This document shows positions 28,398 to 37,104 of a stretch of DNA of 41,310 nt, in pieces. Source of the stretch: CAG-217 sp963642245 (GTDB lineage: Bacteria > Bacillota > Clostridia > Oscillospirales > Acutalibacteraceae); NCBI GenBank assembly GCA_963642245.1, contig CAVIFY010000016.1, forward strand, positions 1 through 41,310. Reading direction: 5' to 3'. The translations under genes and the position numbers were made by a program. Position 1 is the first letter of the stretch; each line of letters begins with the position of its first letter. The notes below the pieces were generated by a model that worked only from the letters and a program-made list of their open reading frames with translations, was not told where the DNA came from and did not search any database.

Positions 28398-29549
28398 TTA
28401 CTGCGCCAGCGCGTCTGCCAGTGCGGCCAGCGCGGTGCGGTCTGCGTCCTTTACGGCGGCGCGCACGGTAACGGTGCCCGGCAGCAGGGTGATGGCTTTC
28501 ATCTCCTCCAACTGGGCGGTCATGGTGCGGGCGGCGCTGGGTGCCCAGCTGCCGTTTTCGATCAGGGCCACGGTGCGATTTTGGTAACTCTTGCTCTTTA
28601 AGTGGTGCAAAAAGTCTGCCATCACCGGGAACACCCCGCCGTCATAGCTGGGGGCGGCACATACCATTTGGCTGTACTGAAATGCTTTGGCCACGGCCTG
28701 TGCCAAGTCTGTGCGGCTCAGGTCTGCGGTCTCCACCGTTACGCCACGGCTTTTCAGCTCCTCTTCCAGCAGCAGAGCGGCGGCCTTTGTGTTGCCGTAA
28801 ATGGAGGCGTAGGCGATGAACACGCCCGGGGTCTCCGGCTGATAGCTGCTCCAGGTGCTGTACAGGTGCAGATAAGGGGTCAGGTCCCCTTGCAGCACCG
28901 GGCCGTGCAGCGGGCAAATGGTGGCAATGTCCAGGGCGGCGGCTTTTTTGAGCAGGGTCTGCACCGGCGCACCGTATTTGCCAACGATATTGATAAAGTA
29001 GCGGCGGGCTTCCTCCGGCCAAGGCTCGTTTGTGCCTACGGCGCCGAATTTGCCAAAGGCGTCTGCGCTAAAGAGCACCTTTTCCGTCTGCTCGTAGCTG
29101 ACCATCACCTCCGGCCAGTGCACCATAGGTGCCATTACAAAGGTCAGGGTGTGGCGACCCAGCGCCAGCGTGTCGCCCTCTTTGACGGCCAGGGTCTTGG
29201 TGCCTGCTGGCAGGTCAAAGAACTGGGGCAGCATAGCCAGCGCCTTGGCGCTGAGCACCAGGGTGGCCTCCGGGTATTTTTCTATGGTCTGTTGCAGACT
29301 GCCGGCGTGGTCCGGCTCCAGGTGGTGTACCACAATGTAGTCCGGGGTGCGTCCGTCCAGCACGGCGTCCACCTTGGCGGTCCAGTCGTTATATTTGCGT
29401 TTGTCCACCGTGTCCAGCAGGGCAATTTTGTCATCCAGCAGCAGATAGCTGTTGTAGGACACGCCCCGGGGCACCGGGTACTGGCTTTCAAACAGATCAA
29501 TATCCGTATCGTTGACGCCAACATAGCGGATCGCGTCAGAAATGGTCAA
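28398..29549 (-). CDS. Flavodiiron protein (FprA family)
   Basis: An oxygen- or nitric-oxide-reducing flavoprotein that protects anaerobes. The 383-residue product has an N-terminal metallo-beta-lactamase-like domain with diiron ligands HLEPDH (H76, E78, D80, H81), followed by MVHWPEV, FSADAFG and CPLHGPVL. A C-terminal flavodoxin domain starts near residue 252 (IAYASIYGNTKAA). There is no rubredoxin tail, so a separate electron donor is needed. The start is a TTG at 29547-29549 behind GGTGAT; no ATG is better placed. It has its own likely promoter and is followed by the amidohydrolase remnant. Confidence 0.93.
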   Translation of the reverse strand: MTISDAIRYVGVNDTDIDLFESQYPVPRGVSYNSYLLLDDKIALLDTVDKRKYNDWTAKVDAVLDGRTPDYIVVHHLEPDHAGSLQQTIEKYPEATLVLSAKALAMLPQFFDLPAGTKTLAVKEGDTLALGRHTLTFVMAPMVHWPEVMVSYEQTEKVLFSADAFGKFGAVGTNEPWPEEARRYFINIVGKYGAPVQTLLKKAAALDIATICPLHGPVLQGDLTPYLHLYSTWSSYQPETPGVFIAYASIYGNTKAAALLLEEELKSRGVTVETADLSRTDLAQAVAKAFQYSQMVCAAPSYDGGVFPVMADFLHHLKSKSYQNRTVALIENGSWAPSAARTMTAQLEEMKAITLLPGTVTVRAAVKDADRTALAALADALAQ

Positions 29550-29581
29550 TTTAGATCACCTTTCTTCCTCACATTGCCTTT

Positions 29582-29610
29582 AGCATAGCATAAATAGCCG
29601 GGAAATACAA
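29582..29610 (-). promoter_or_regulatory. Probable promoter of the flavodiiron gene
   Basis: Minus strand TTGTAT (29605-29610), 17-base spacer, TATGCT (29582-29587) preceded by TGC. The match is moderate. Confidence 0.5.
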
Positions 29611-29621
29611 TGCCGGGGCGC

Positions 29622-29657
29622 AAAAAAGCCGCACCGCTCAGGGTAAAGCAGTGCGGC
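29622..29657 (-). terminator. Terminator of the FucO-like gene
   Basis: Minus strand AGCCGCACTGCT pairs with AGCGGTGCGGCT (one mismatch), followed by six T. Confidence 0.85.
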
Positions 29658-29674
29658 TGTGTTGCGGAAAAGAC

Positions 29675-30823
29675 TTACATCAGGGAGAGATACAGCTGTT
29701 TGATCTCCTCCACGCTGGTGTCTCTGGGGTTGCCGGGACGGCAGGCGTCGTCATAAGCGCTCTGTGCCAGGAAGTCCACATCCTCCGGTTTAACAATATC
29801 TTTCAGGTCGGCGGGGATACCCACATCCTGGGACAGCTGCTTTACAGCGTCCACAGCGGCGGCACGGGCCTGATCCAGGGTCATATCGTCTACGCCCTCT
29901 ACGCCCATGGCCTTGGCAATATCCCGGTACTTCTCACCGGTGGCCGGTGCGTTGTAGGCCATCACGGTGGGCAGGATAATGGCGTTGGCTACGCCGTGGG
30001 GGGTGTCATACACAGCGCCCAGCGGGTGCGCCATGGAGTGCACAATGCCCAGACCCACATTGGAGAAGCCCATACCGGCAATGTACTGGCCCAGTGCCAT
30101 GCCCTCGCGGCCCTCCGGGGTGTTGGCTACGGCGCCGCGCAGGTTCTTGCTGATGATCTCAATGGCTTTCAGGTGGAACATATCGCTCATTTCCCAGGCA
30201 GCCTTGGTGATGTAGCCCTCAATGGCGTGGGTCAGTGCGTCCATACCGGTGGCGGCGGTCAGGCCCTTGGGCATGGAAGCCATCATCTCCGGGTCCACAA
30301 CGGCCACCACGGGAATGTCGTGCACATCTACGCATACCATCTTGCGGTTCTTCTCCGTGTCGGTGATCACATAGTTGATGGTCACCTCGGCGGCTGTACC
30401 GGCAGTGGTGGGAACGGCAATGATCGGCACCGCCTTCTTGGTGGTGGGGGCCACGCCCTCCAGGGAGATCACATCGCTGAACTCCGGGTTCTCAATGATA
30501 ATACCAATGGCCTTGGCGGTGTCCATAGAGGAGCCGCCGCCGATGGCGATAATGCAGTCTGCGCCGCTGGCCTTAAAGGCGGCCACGCCGGTCTGCACAT
30601 TCTCCACCGTGGGGTTGGCCTTGATCTTGCTGTAGATCTCGTAGTCAATGCCGGCGTTCTCCAGCACATCGGTCACTTTCTTGGTCACATTAAATTTGAT
30701 CAGGTCCGGGTCGGAGCACACAAAGCACTTTTTGAACCCGCGGCCTTTCACCTCACCGGCGATCTCCTGGATCGCACCGGGGCCGTGGTAACTGGTCTCA
30801 TTCAATACAAATCTGTTTGCCAT
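29675..30823 (-). CDS. Iron-containing alcohol dehydrogenase, FucO-like (lactaldehyde/propanediol)
   Basis: A group III NAD-dependent alcohol dehydrogenase of 382 residues that reduces aldehydes, most like lactaldehyde reductase FucO (lactaldehyde to 1,2-propanediol). Motifs include the NAD-binding GGGSSMDTAKAIG, PTTAGTAAE, the metal ligands in GMDALTHAIEGYI, and the two histidines of HSMAHPLGAVYDTPHG. The ATG at 30821-30823 follows AGAGGT. A consensus promoter lies upstream, divergent from pflB, so the two fermentation genes share a 510-base control region. Substrate choice between lactaldehyde, ethanol and butanol-type aldehydes is not certain from sequence. Confidence 0.9.
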   Translation of the reverse strand: MANRFVLNETSYHGPGAIQEIAGEVKGRGFKKCFVCSDPDLIKFNVTKKVTDVLENAGIDYEIYSKIKANPTVENVQTGVAAFKASGADCIIAIGGGSSMDTAKAIGIIIENPEFSDVISLEGVAPTTKKAVPIIAVPTTAGTAAEVTINYVITDTEKNRKMVCVDVHDIPVVAVVDPEMMASMPKGLTAATGMDALTHAIEGYITKAAWEMSDMFHLKAIEIISKNLRGAVANTPEGREGMALGQYIAGMGFSNVGLGIVHSMAHPLGAVYDTPHGVANAIILPTVMAYNAPATGEKYRDIAKAMGVEGVDDMTLDQARAAAVDAVKQLSQDVGIPADLKDIVKPEDVDFLAQSAYDDACRPGNPRDTSVEEIKQLYLSLM

Positions 30824-30880
30824 AACAAATTACCTCTTTTGATTGAAAATTCAGCGGCTTTTTCCGCCGCTTGCAAGTCC

Positions 30881-30909
30881 AGTATAGCGCTGTGATAATT
30901 TTTTGTCAA
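30881..30909 (-). promoter_or_regulatory. Promoter of the FucO-like gene
   Basis: Minus strand TTGACA (30904-30909), 17-base spacer, TATACT (30881-30886). An AGCGGC/GCCGCT hairpin (30853-30871) follows in the leader. Confidence 0.8.
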
Positions 30910-31068
30910 TCCGGCAGCGGCGGAATTCATAAATAATTTACACTGCGTGCAGAATTGCGCAACAGCGTGCAAAAATTCTGGCAAATGCGGCAAAATATGT
31001 TAAAATAGTATCAGAAAAAGGCCGGCGCCGCCCCGGGGTTTGTTTTGCAAAAAACAGCAAAAAGCCCC

Positions 31069-31097
31069 TTGACAAAAGGCAATTTACCGTGTATAAT
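31069..31097 (+). promoter_or_regulatory. Upstream promoter P1 of pflB
   Basis: TTGACA (31069-31074), 17-base spacer, TATAAT (31092-31097): a perfect consensus promoter. It would give a leader of about 230 bases. Confidence 0.85.
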
Positions 31098-31102
31098 CCA
31101 AA

Positions 31103-31134
31103 TTGTAATGAGTACAAGCTGGTAATAATTACAA
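31103..31134 (+). promoter_or_regulatory. Dyad at the P1 start point, possible operator
   Basis: TTGTAAT (31103-31109) and ATTACAA (31128-31134) form an inverted repeat. TTGTA and TACAA (31103-31117) form a tighter one inside it. The position at +1 suits a repressor, which I cannot identify. Confidence 0.45.
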
Positions 31135-31195
31135 CAACTGGTCAAAATCCCCAAAAACTTTAGCCGGAATGGGCAAAATACTTATAGAATTTGGG

Positions 31196-31224
31196 TTGAA
31201 ATTCAAGACGATTTGTTGTATATT
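31196..31224 (+). promoter_or_regulatory. Downstream promoter P2 of pflB
   Basis: TTGAAA (31196-31201), 17-base spacer, TATATT (31219-31224). The -35 box is part of the perfect palindrome TTGAAATTCAA (31196-31206). Confidence 0.65.
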
Positions 31225-31333
31225 ATTAGCGATTTGTGGACAGGTGCGCCAAAATGCGTCTGCTTTCGCAATTTAGCTATGCCAATCAATTTATTTTCAT
31301 ATTTAGCAAACAAATACTGTAGGAGGTAATACG

Positions 31334-33586
31334 ATGGTCAATTTTGAACAATGGAATGGCTTTGACGGTTCCCTCTGGAAAGAGGAAGTCAATGTAAGAG
31401 ACTTCATCCAGAAGAACTACAAGCCCTATGATGGTGATGAGAGTTTCCTGGCAGAGCCCACGGACGCTACCAACAAGCTGTGGGGCGTGCTGCAGGGCCT
31501 GCAAAAAGAAGAGCGTGCCAAGGGCGGCGTGCTGGATATGGACACGGAGATCGTGTCCGGCATTACTGCCCACGAGCCTGGCTACATCAGCGAGGATCTG
31601 AAGGATCTGGAGGCTGTGGTCGGCTTGCAGACCGACAAGCCCCTGAAGCGTGCCTTTATGCCCTATGGCGGTATTAAGATGGCTGAGCAGGCTTGCACCA
31701 CTTACGGCTATGAGCCGGATCCGGAGCTGCACAAGATCTTCACCGAGTATTGCAAGACTCATAACCAGGGTGTGTTTGACGCTTATACGCCCGAGATGAA
31801 GAAGGCCCGCCACAACAAGATCATTACCGGTCTGCCGGATACCTACGGCCGTGGCCGTATCGTCGGCGACTATCGCCGTGTGGCCCTGTACGGTATCGAC
31901 TTCCTGATCGAGCAGAAGAAGGAAGACTTTGCCAACTGCGGCAGCGGTTCTATGACCGACGACATTATCCGTCAGAGAGAAGAGCTGGCTATGCAGATCA
32001 AGGCTCTGGGCGAGATGAAGGTAATGGCAGAGAAGTATGGCTTTGATATTTCTCAGCCCGCTAAGAACGCAAAAGAGGCTGTGCAGTGGCTGTACTTCGG
32101 TTACCTGGCTGCCATCAAGACCCAGAACGGCGCTGCTATGAGCGTTGGCCGTGTGTCCACTTTCCTGGATATCTACATTGAGAGAGATCTGGAAGCCGGC
32201 ACCCTGACCGAGAGCGAGGCCCAGGAGCTGATCGACCACCTGGTGATGAAGTTCCGTATGGTGAAGTTCGCCCGTATTCCCTCTTACAACCAGCTGTTCT
32301 CCGGCGACCCGGTATGGGCCACCCTGGAAGTTGGCGGTATCGGCGTAGACGGTCGCTCCATGGTCACCAAGAACGACTACCGTTTCCTGCACACTTTGGA
32401 GGATATGGGTCCCTCTCCGGAGCCGAACCTGACCGTTCTGTATTCCTCCGCTCTGCCTGAGAACTTTAAGAAGTACGCGGCAGATATTTCTATCCGCACC
32501 AGCTCCATCCAGTATGAGAACGACGATGTGATGAAGCCGGTATGGGGCGACGATTACAGCATCTGCTGCTGCGTATCCGCTACTCAGACCGGTAAAGAGA
32601 TGCAGTTCTTCGGCGCAAGAGCCAACCTGGCTAAGTGCCTGCTGTACGCCATCAACGGCGGTATTGATGTAAAGACCGGCCAGCAGGTTGGTCCCGAGTA
32701 CAAGCCGATCACTTCCGAGTACCTGGACTATGATGAGGTTATTGAGAAGTATGACCGCATGATGGACTGGCTGGCTGATCTGTATGTGAATGTGCTGAAC
32801 CTGATCCAGTACATGCATGATAAGTATTACTATGAGGCTGCCGAGATGGCCCTGATCGATACCGATGTACGCAGAACTTTCGCTACCGGTATTGCCGGTT
32901 TCTCCCATGTGGTAGACTCCCTGAGCGCCATCAAGTACGCCAAGGTCAAGACCATCCGCAACGAGGACGGCATTGTGGTTGACTACGAGACCACCGGCGA
33001 CTTCCCCCGCTACGGCAACGACGACGACCGTGCAGACGAGATCGCTGTATGGCTGCTGAAGACCTTCCTGGCTAAGATCAAAAAGCACCACACCTATCGT
33101 GACTCCGAGCCCACCACCTCTATCCTGACCATTACCTCCAATGTGGTATATGGTAAGGCAACCGGTGCTATGCCTGACGGCCGTAAGGCCGGCGAGCCGC
33201 TGTCTCCCGGTGCAAACCCGGCTTACGGCGCAGAGCAGAACGGCCTGCTGGCCTCTCTGAACTCCGTTGCCAAGCTGCCTTATGAGTGGGCACTGGACGG
33301 TATCTCCAACACCCAGACCATCAACCCGGACGCCATCGGCCATGACGAGCAGGAGCGCATCAACAACCTGGTACAGGTGATGGATGGCTACTTCGATCAG
33401 GGTGCACATCACCTGAATGTGAATGTGTTCGGTAAAGAGAAGCTGATCGACGCTATGGAGCACCCGGAGAAGGAGGAGTATGCAAACTTCACCATCCGTG
33501 TATCCGGTTACGCCGTGAAGTTCATTGACCTGACTCGTGAGCAGCAGCTGGATGTTATTGCCCGTACCTGCCACGACAGAATGTAA
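31334..33586 (+). CDS. pflB: Pyruvate formate-lyase (formate C-acetyltransferase)
   Basis: A glycyl-radical enzyme that converts pyruvate and CoA to acetyl-CoA and formate in anaerobic mixed-acid fermentation. The 750-residue length fits. The catalytic cysteine pair is C412-C413 in SICCCVSATQTGKEMQF, and the glycyl radical is at G725 in RVSGYAVKF. The ATG at 31334 follows AGGAGGT. Codon choice differs from most neighbours (many GGT, GCT, CGT), as expected for a very highly expressed gene. pflA follows 14 bases later. The leader is long with at least two promoters. Confidence 0.97.
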   Translation: MVNFEQWNGFDGSLWKEEVNVRDFIQKNYKPYDGDESFLAEPTDATNKLWGVLQGLQKEERAKGGVLDMDTEIVSGITAHEPGYISEDLKDLEAVVGLQTDKPLKRAFMPYGGIKMAEQACTTYGYEPDPELHKIFTEYCKTHNQGVFDAYTPEMKKARHNKIITGLPDTYGRGRIVGDYRRVALYGIDFLIEQKKEDFANCGSGSMTDDIIRQREELAMQIKALGEMKVMAEKYGFDISQPAKNAKEAVQWLYFGYLAAIKTQNGAAMSVGRVSTFLDIYIERDLEAGTLTESEAQELIDHLVMKFRMVKFARIPSYNQLFSGDPVWATLEVGGIGVDGRSMVTKNDYRFLHTLEDMGPSPEPNLTVLYSSALPENFKKYAADISIRTSSIQYENDDVMKPVWGDDYSICCCVSATQTGKEMQFFGARANLAKCLLYAINGGIDVKTGQQVGPEYKPITSEYLDYDEVIEKYDRMMDWLADLYVNVLNLIQYMHDKYYYEAAEMALIDTDVRRTFATGIAGFSHVVDSLSAIKYAKVKTIRNEDGIVVDYETTGDFPRYGNDDDRADEIAVWLLKTFLAKIKKHHTYRDSEPTTSILTITSNVVYGKATGAMPDGRKAGEPLSPGANPAYGAEQNGLLASLNSVAKLPYEWALDGISNTQTINPDAIGHDEQERINNLVQVMDGYFDQGAHHLNVNVFGKEKLIDAMEHPEKEEYANFTIRVSGYAVKFIDLTREQQLDVIARTCHDRM

Positions 33587-33600
33587 GCGGCTGATCGCTT

Positions 33601-34344
33601 ATGATCGGTAAAATTCATTCCATAGAGACCTTCGGGCTGGTAGACGGCCCGGGGGTGCGCTATGTGCTCTTTTTGCAGGGCTGCAATATGCGCTGCAAAT
33701 ATTGCCACAACCCGGAGACCTGGGACCCGGCGGCGGAGAAGATGAGCCTGACCCCACAGCAAATGTTTGATAAGGCTTATCGCTATCGCAACTACTGGAC
33801 CAAAAAGGGCCAGCCCAATGGCGGTATTACCGTCAGCGGGGGCGAGCCGTTGCTCCAGATCGACTTTGTAACGGAGTTCTTCTCCATTGCCAAGGCCCAT
33901 GGGGTGCATACCACGCTGGACAGCTGCGGTTCCGCATTCAGCCGCAAGGAGCCGTTCTTCTCTAAGTTCCAAAAGCTGATGGAAGTGACGGACCTGGTGA
34001 TGCTGGACTTAAAGCAGACGGACAGCGAAAAGCACAAGGAACTCACCGGGCGGGACAACGCCAATATCTTGGATATGGCCCGCTATTTGTCAGAGATCGG
34101 CAAGCCCATGTGGATCCGGCGCGTGCTGGTGCCCGGCCTGACCGACGACCCGGCAGAGTTGCAGCAGTTGAAAGACTTTATTGACAGCCTTTCTTCTGTG
34201 GAGAAGGTAGAGATCCTGCCGTACCACACGCTGGGGCTCTTTAAGTGGCAAAACCTGGGGATCCAGTACCCGCTGGAGGGTGTACCTGTGCCCACACCGG
34301 AGCAGGTGCAGCAGGCGGAAACCATCCTGGGGATCGCAAAATAA
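33601..34344 (+). CDS. pflA: Pyruvate formate-lyase activating enzyme
   Basis: A radical SAM enzyme that installs the glycyl radical on PflB. The 247-residue product has the cluster motif C28, C32 and C35 in GCNMRCKYC, the GGE motif in TVSGGEPLLQ, and the C-terminal YHTLGLFKW. Its start has only a weak ribosome binding site (GCTGATCGCTT), so it probably depends on re-initiation after pflB and is made in much smaller amounts, as suits a catalytic activator. A strong terminator follows. Confidence 0.96.
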   Translation: MIGKIHSIETFGLVDGPGVRYVLFLQGCNMRCKYCHNPETWDPAAEKMSLTPQQMFDKAYRYRNYWTKKGQPNGGITVSGGEPLLQIDFVTEFFSIAKAHGVHTTLDSCGSAFSRKEPFFSKFQKLMEVTDLVMLDLKQTDSEKHKELTGRDNANILDMARYLSEIGKPMWIRRVLVPGLTDDPAELQQLKDFIDSLSSVEKVEILPYHTLGLFKWQNLGIQYPLEGVPVPTPEQVQQAETILGIAK

Positions 34345-34347
34345 AAC

Positions 34348-34384
34348 AAACGGCATTGCAATTTTTGTTGCAATGCCGTTTTTC
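34348..34384 (+). terminator. Terminator of pflB-pflA
   Basis: AAACGGCATTGCAA pairs perfectly over 14 bp with TTGCAATGCCGTTT around a six-base loop, then T-rich sequence. Confidence 0.92.
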
Positions 34385-34417
34385 TTTTGTGGTGCGGTAC
34401 AAGTCTAAGCAAAAAAC

Positions 34418-34464
34418 GGCTCCCCTTGTTGCAAGGGGAGCTGTCACGAAGTGACTGAGGGATT
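34418..34464. repeat. Solo copy of the structured repeat of the DUF559 element
   Basis: GCTCCCCTTG/CAAGGGGAGC (34419-34441), GTCAC/GTGAC (34443-34455), then TGAGGGATT. It shares the order of two hairpins plus GAGGGATT with the repeats at 27561 and 27960, but with different stem bases that still pair. No nuclease gene is attached. Confidence 0.75.
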
Positions 34465-34489
34465 GCACCGGAGGTGTCCTAAGTGCACC

Positions 34490-34512
34490 GCGGGCGGATA
34501 GCATCCGCCCGC
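34490..34512. repeat. GC-rich palindrome (REP-like, type C)
   Basis: GCGGGCGGAT and ATCCGCCCGC pair perfectly over 10 bp around AGC. It lies 20 bases after the end of the thiamine ABC ATPase gene and could help end that transcript, but there is no T-run. Confidence 0.65.
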
Positions 34513-34532
34513 TGACTAATGCACGCGCCCCA

Positions 34533-35279
34533 TTACAGCACCACGCCCAGGGCGTCGATCACCTGCTTTTTGTAATCCAGGAACGCCGGGGTCAGGTTAA
34601 AGTCCCGCCGCCGGGGCTTTGGCTCTGCAATGGTGATCTGGTGGGTGATCTTGCCCGGTCGCCCGCTGAGAATGAGAATGCGGTCGCTGAGCAGCACCGC
34701 CTCGTCAATATCATGGGTGATAAAGATGGTGGACAGCTTGATCTCCTCCATCACAGACAGATACCACCGGTGCATGGCAGACTTGGTAATGGTGTCCAGG
34801 GCGCTGAACGGTTCGTCCAGCAGGGCTACCCGGTCACCGGCCAGGTAGGTGCGCAGCAGGGCTGCCCGCTGGCGCATACCACCGGACAATTCTGCCGGGT
34901 ACTGCTGCTGGGTGCCCTCCAAACCGAACTGGGCAAAGTGGCTGCCGGCTTCTGCCCGGGCTTCTTTTTTGGATCTGCCGGAGAGCAGCAGGGGCAGGGA
35001 CACATTGTCAATGATCTTCTTGTAGGGCAGCAGCAGGTCCTTTTGCAGCATATAGCTGATGTGGCCCGGCTGGCCGGTGATGTCCTGCCCGCCCAGCACC
35101 ACCCGGCCGCTGTCCGGCCGGTCAATGCCACTGATGCAGTTAAACAGAGTGGTCTTGCCGGCGCCGCTGACCCCCAGCAGGGAGATCAACTCCCCCTGCT
35201 GCAAAGTCAAATTGACGCCGTCTAAGATCACTTTGTCGTCAAAGCTCTTTTTAATGTTTTCTGCGGATAAAATGTCCAT
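34533..35279 (-). CDS. ABC transporter ATP-binding protein, thiamine-precursor uptake (ThiZ-like)
   Basis: A 248-residue ATPase of the SsuB/TauB/ThiZ group. Walker A is GVSGAGKTT, the signature LSGGMRQR, Walker B VALLDEPFSALD, and the switch histidine is in FITHDIDEA. It is the last gene of the TPP-riboswitch operon and starts three bases after the binding-protein gene ends. By itself it could serve nitrate, sulfonate or pyrimidine uptake; the riboswitch and neighbours settle on thiamine precursors. Confidence 0.9.
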   Translation of the reverse strand: MDILSAENIKKSFDDKVILDGVNLTLQQGELISLLGVSGAGKTTLFNCISGIDRPDSGRVVLGGQDITGQPGHISYMLQKDLLLPYKKIIDNVSLPLLLSGRSKKEARAEAGSHFAQFGLEGTQQQYPAELSGGMRQRAALLRTYLAGDRVALLDEPFSALDTITKSAMHRWYLSVMEEIKLSTIFITHDIDEAVLLSDRILILSGRPGKITHQITIAEPKPRRRDFNLTPAFLDYKKQVIDALGVVL

Positions 35280-35282
35280 TGC

Positions 35283-36320
35283 TTATGCCAGGTAGTCGTT
35301 GGTAAAGCCCACATTGTTGCTGATGTCTTTCTCTGCCAGCTTGTTGTCCGTCAGCCACTTGTAGAAGCTGTTCCAGCGGGCCGGGTCAATGTAGCCCCAC
35401 TTCTTGGCGTCGCTGATGTACTGGTCGGCCATCCACTTTTGGCTCTCCAGCACCAGATCCTCGCTGCCGTTCAGGGAGCCGGTGTCGTCGCTCTTAATGA
35501 GAATGTCAGCGGCCTCCTCCGGGTGGTCAATGGCGTACTGATAGCCCTTGGCGGTAGCGGCCAGGAATGCCTTGGCAGCCTCCGGGTTGTCCTTTAAGAA
35601 AGTGTTGTTGGCAATGAGCACCGGTGTGTAGTAGTCAAAGGTGGGGTTCAGGTCCTTAATGTAGAAGAAGTCTACATCAATTTTGTTCACCTTGGCGTTG
35701 ATACCGCCCCAGCCGTAGAATACCCAAATGGCGTGGTCCGGGTTCTGCTGCACATCCTGTGCCTCGGCGGTCACGGTGTTGGGGATCTTCTTCACCTTGC
35801 TCCAGTCGCCGCCGTCCTTGTTGACAATGTTCTCCATCATAGCCTTTTCAATAGGCGAGTCCCAGGTCAGGTAGGTGTTGCCGGTGAGACCCTTGGGACG
35901 GTCCATACCCTGCCCGGCCTTGGAGATAATGCCGGAGGAGTTGTGCTGCAGCAGCGCAGCCACGGCGGTCACATCCATGGGGGTGTCGGAGGTAAAGGCA
36001 GGCGCCAGGGTGTCCTGGGCGTCAATGGCAAATTGCGCCTTGTTGGTGCTGCACAGCTGGGTCGCGGTGCTGTTGTCCGGCGGCTGCACAATGCTCACAT
36101 TCAGTCCGGCAGCGTCATAGTAGCCCTTTTCCTTAGCCACGAACAGACCGGTGTGGTTGGTGTTGGGGGTCCAGTCCAGGCAGACGGTAATGTCCGTCTT
36201 TTGCGCCGGTGCGGCGGTGGTGTCCGTATCGTCCGCAGTCTTACCGCCGGAGCAGGCGGCAAAGGACAGCGCCATCACGCCGGCCAGCATACCGGCAAAA
36301 ATCTTTTTTGCTTTATTCAT
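35283..36320 (-). CDS. ABC transporter substrate-binding lipoprotein, NMT1/ThiY-like
   Basis: A 345-residue secreted lipoprotein: signal peptide with lipobox SFAAC (cysteine 23), a short linker rich in Thr/Ala/Asp, then the NMT1/THI5-like binding fold. LDWTPNTNHTGLFVAKEKGYYD is the hallmark of the ThiY/Thi5 group that binds hydroxymethylpyrimidine or formylaminopyrimidine precursors of thiamine. It lies between permease (one base away) and ATPase in the operon under a TPP riboswitch. Confidence 0.92.
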   Translation of the reverse strand: MNKAKKIFAGMLAGVMALSFAACSGGKTADDTDTTAAPAQKTDITVCLDWTPNTNHTGLFVAKEKGYYDAAGLNVSIVQPPDNSTATQLCSTNKAQFAIDAQDTLAPAFTSDTPMDVTAVAALLQHNSSGIISKAGQGMDRPKGLTGNTYLTWDSPIEKAMMENIVNKDGGDWSKVKKIPNTVTAEAQDVQQNPDHAIWVFYGWGGINAKVNKIDVDFFYIKDLNPTFDYYTPVLIANNTFLKDNPEAAKAFLAATAKGYQYAIDHPEEAADILIKSDDTGSLNGSEDLVLESQKWMADQYISDAKKWGYIDPARWNSFYKWLTDNKLAEKDISNNVGFTNDYLA

Positions 36321-36321
36321 C

Positions 36322-37104
36322 TTATTCTTTTCCTTTCGTCGTTCCTTTGTTTGCCCAGGGCATAGCCAGCCGCTGGGCCAGTGCCACCAGCGCCATCAGC
36401 AGCAGGCTGATGACGGAGATAAACACAATGACGGCAAACATTTTGTCAAAGGCATAGGCTTTCTTCACCCGGGTCATATAGACCCCCAGCCCCTCAAAGC
36501 CCCCTAACCACTCGGAGATCACCGCGCCTACCACCGCGTAGGAGGCGGAAATGCGCAGCCCGGAGAAAAAGGAGCCGGTAGCGGAGGGCAGCTTAATGTG
36601 CCAAAACACTTGCAGTCGGTTCGCGCCCATGGCCCGCAGCAGGTTGACCTCGTCCGGGTCCGCACTGCGGTAGCCGTCTAATAGCCCAATGGAGATGGGG
36701 AAGAAGGTGGTGATCACCACCAGGGTGATCTTTGGCGCCATACCAAAGCCCATCCACAGCACCAGCAGCGGCGCAATGGCAATGGTGGGTATGGTTTGGG
36801 TGATAATGAGAATGGGGTAGATGGCTTTGTACAAAAAGGCAAAGCGATCCATCAGCGCCGACAGAATGAACGCCAGCGCCACGCCGATCCCCAGCCCGTA
36901 GACAGCCTCTTGCAGGGTCACCTTGGCCTGGGCCATCATCACGGAGAAGTTGTGCACAAATGCCAGCCACACATCCGTAGGGGAGGGCAGCATATAGGCG
37001 GGCACCACTTCAAATCCGGAACAGGCGTACCAAATGCCCAGGATCACCGCCAGTGCCAAAATGGGCGCCAGCTTATTGGTGGTGCTTTGTAATTTTTTGG
37101 TCAA
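36322..37104 (-). CDS. ABC transporter permease, thiamine-precursor uptake (ThiX-like)
   Basis: A 260-residue binding-protein-dependent permease with about six spans. The EAA-loop region reads LLRAMGANRLQVFWHIKLPSA. The N-terminal half has the YMLPSPTDVWLAF motif typical of the nitrate/sulfonate/pyrimidine group. The start is TTG at 37102-37104 with GGAGG nine bases upstream; this lies 32 bases inside the preceding thiamine-binding-protein gene, a large overlap that implies coupled translation. No ATG with a site is nearby. Confidence 0.9.
   Translation of the reverse strand: MTKKLQSTTNKLAPILALAVILGIWYACSGFEVVPAYMLPSPTDVWLAFVHNFSVMMAQAKVTLQEAVYGLGIGVALAFILSALMDRFAFLYKAIYPILIITQTIPTIAIAPLLVLWMGFGMAPKITLVVITTFFPISIGLLDGYRSADPDEVNLLRAMGANRLQVFWHIKLPSATGSFFSGLRISASYAVVGAVISEWLGGFEGLGVYMTRVKKAYAFDKMFAVIVFISVISLLLMALVALAQRLAMPWANKGTTKGKE

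Larger units (their letters stand above)
30824..31333. promoter_or_regulatory. Shared control region between the FucO-like gene and pflB
   Basis: It holds the divergent minus-strand promoter (30881-30909), at least two plus-strand promoters (31069-31097, 31196-31224), and a possible third at about 30980-31008 (CTGGCA, 17, TAAAAT). Dyads include CAGAATT/AATTCTG around 30950-30980, TTTTGCAAAA near 31044, and TTGTAAT/ATTACAA at 31103-31134. No ORF with a ribosome binding site is seen. Confidence 0.7.

Noticed and set aside
31103..31134. Rex-binding site upstream of pflB
   Set aside because: Rex sites resemble TTGTGAA or TTGTTAA dyads with an 8-base centre or less. The arms here are 18 bases apart and lack the core.
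31286..33574. 762-codon open frame on the minus strand opposite pflB
   Set aside because: A shadow of the pflB codon pattern. It runs through the pflB start region and has no ribosome binding site or recognisable domain.
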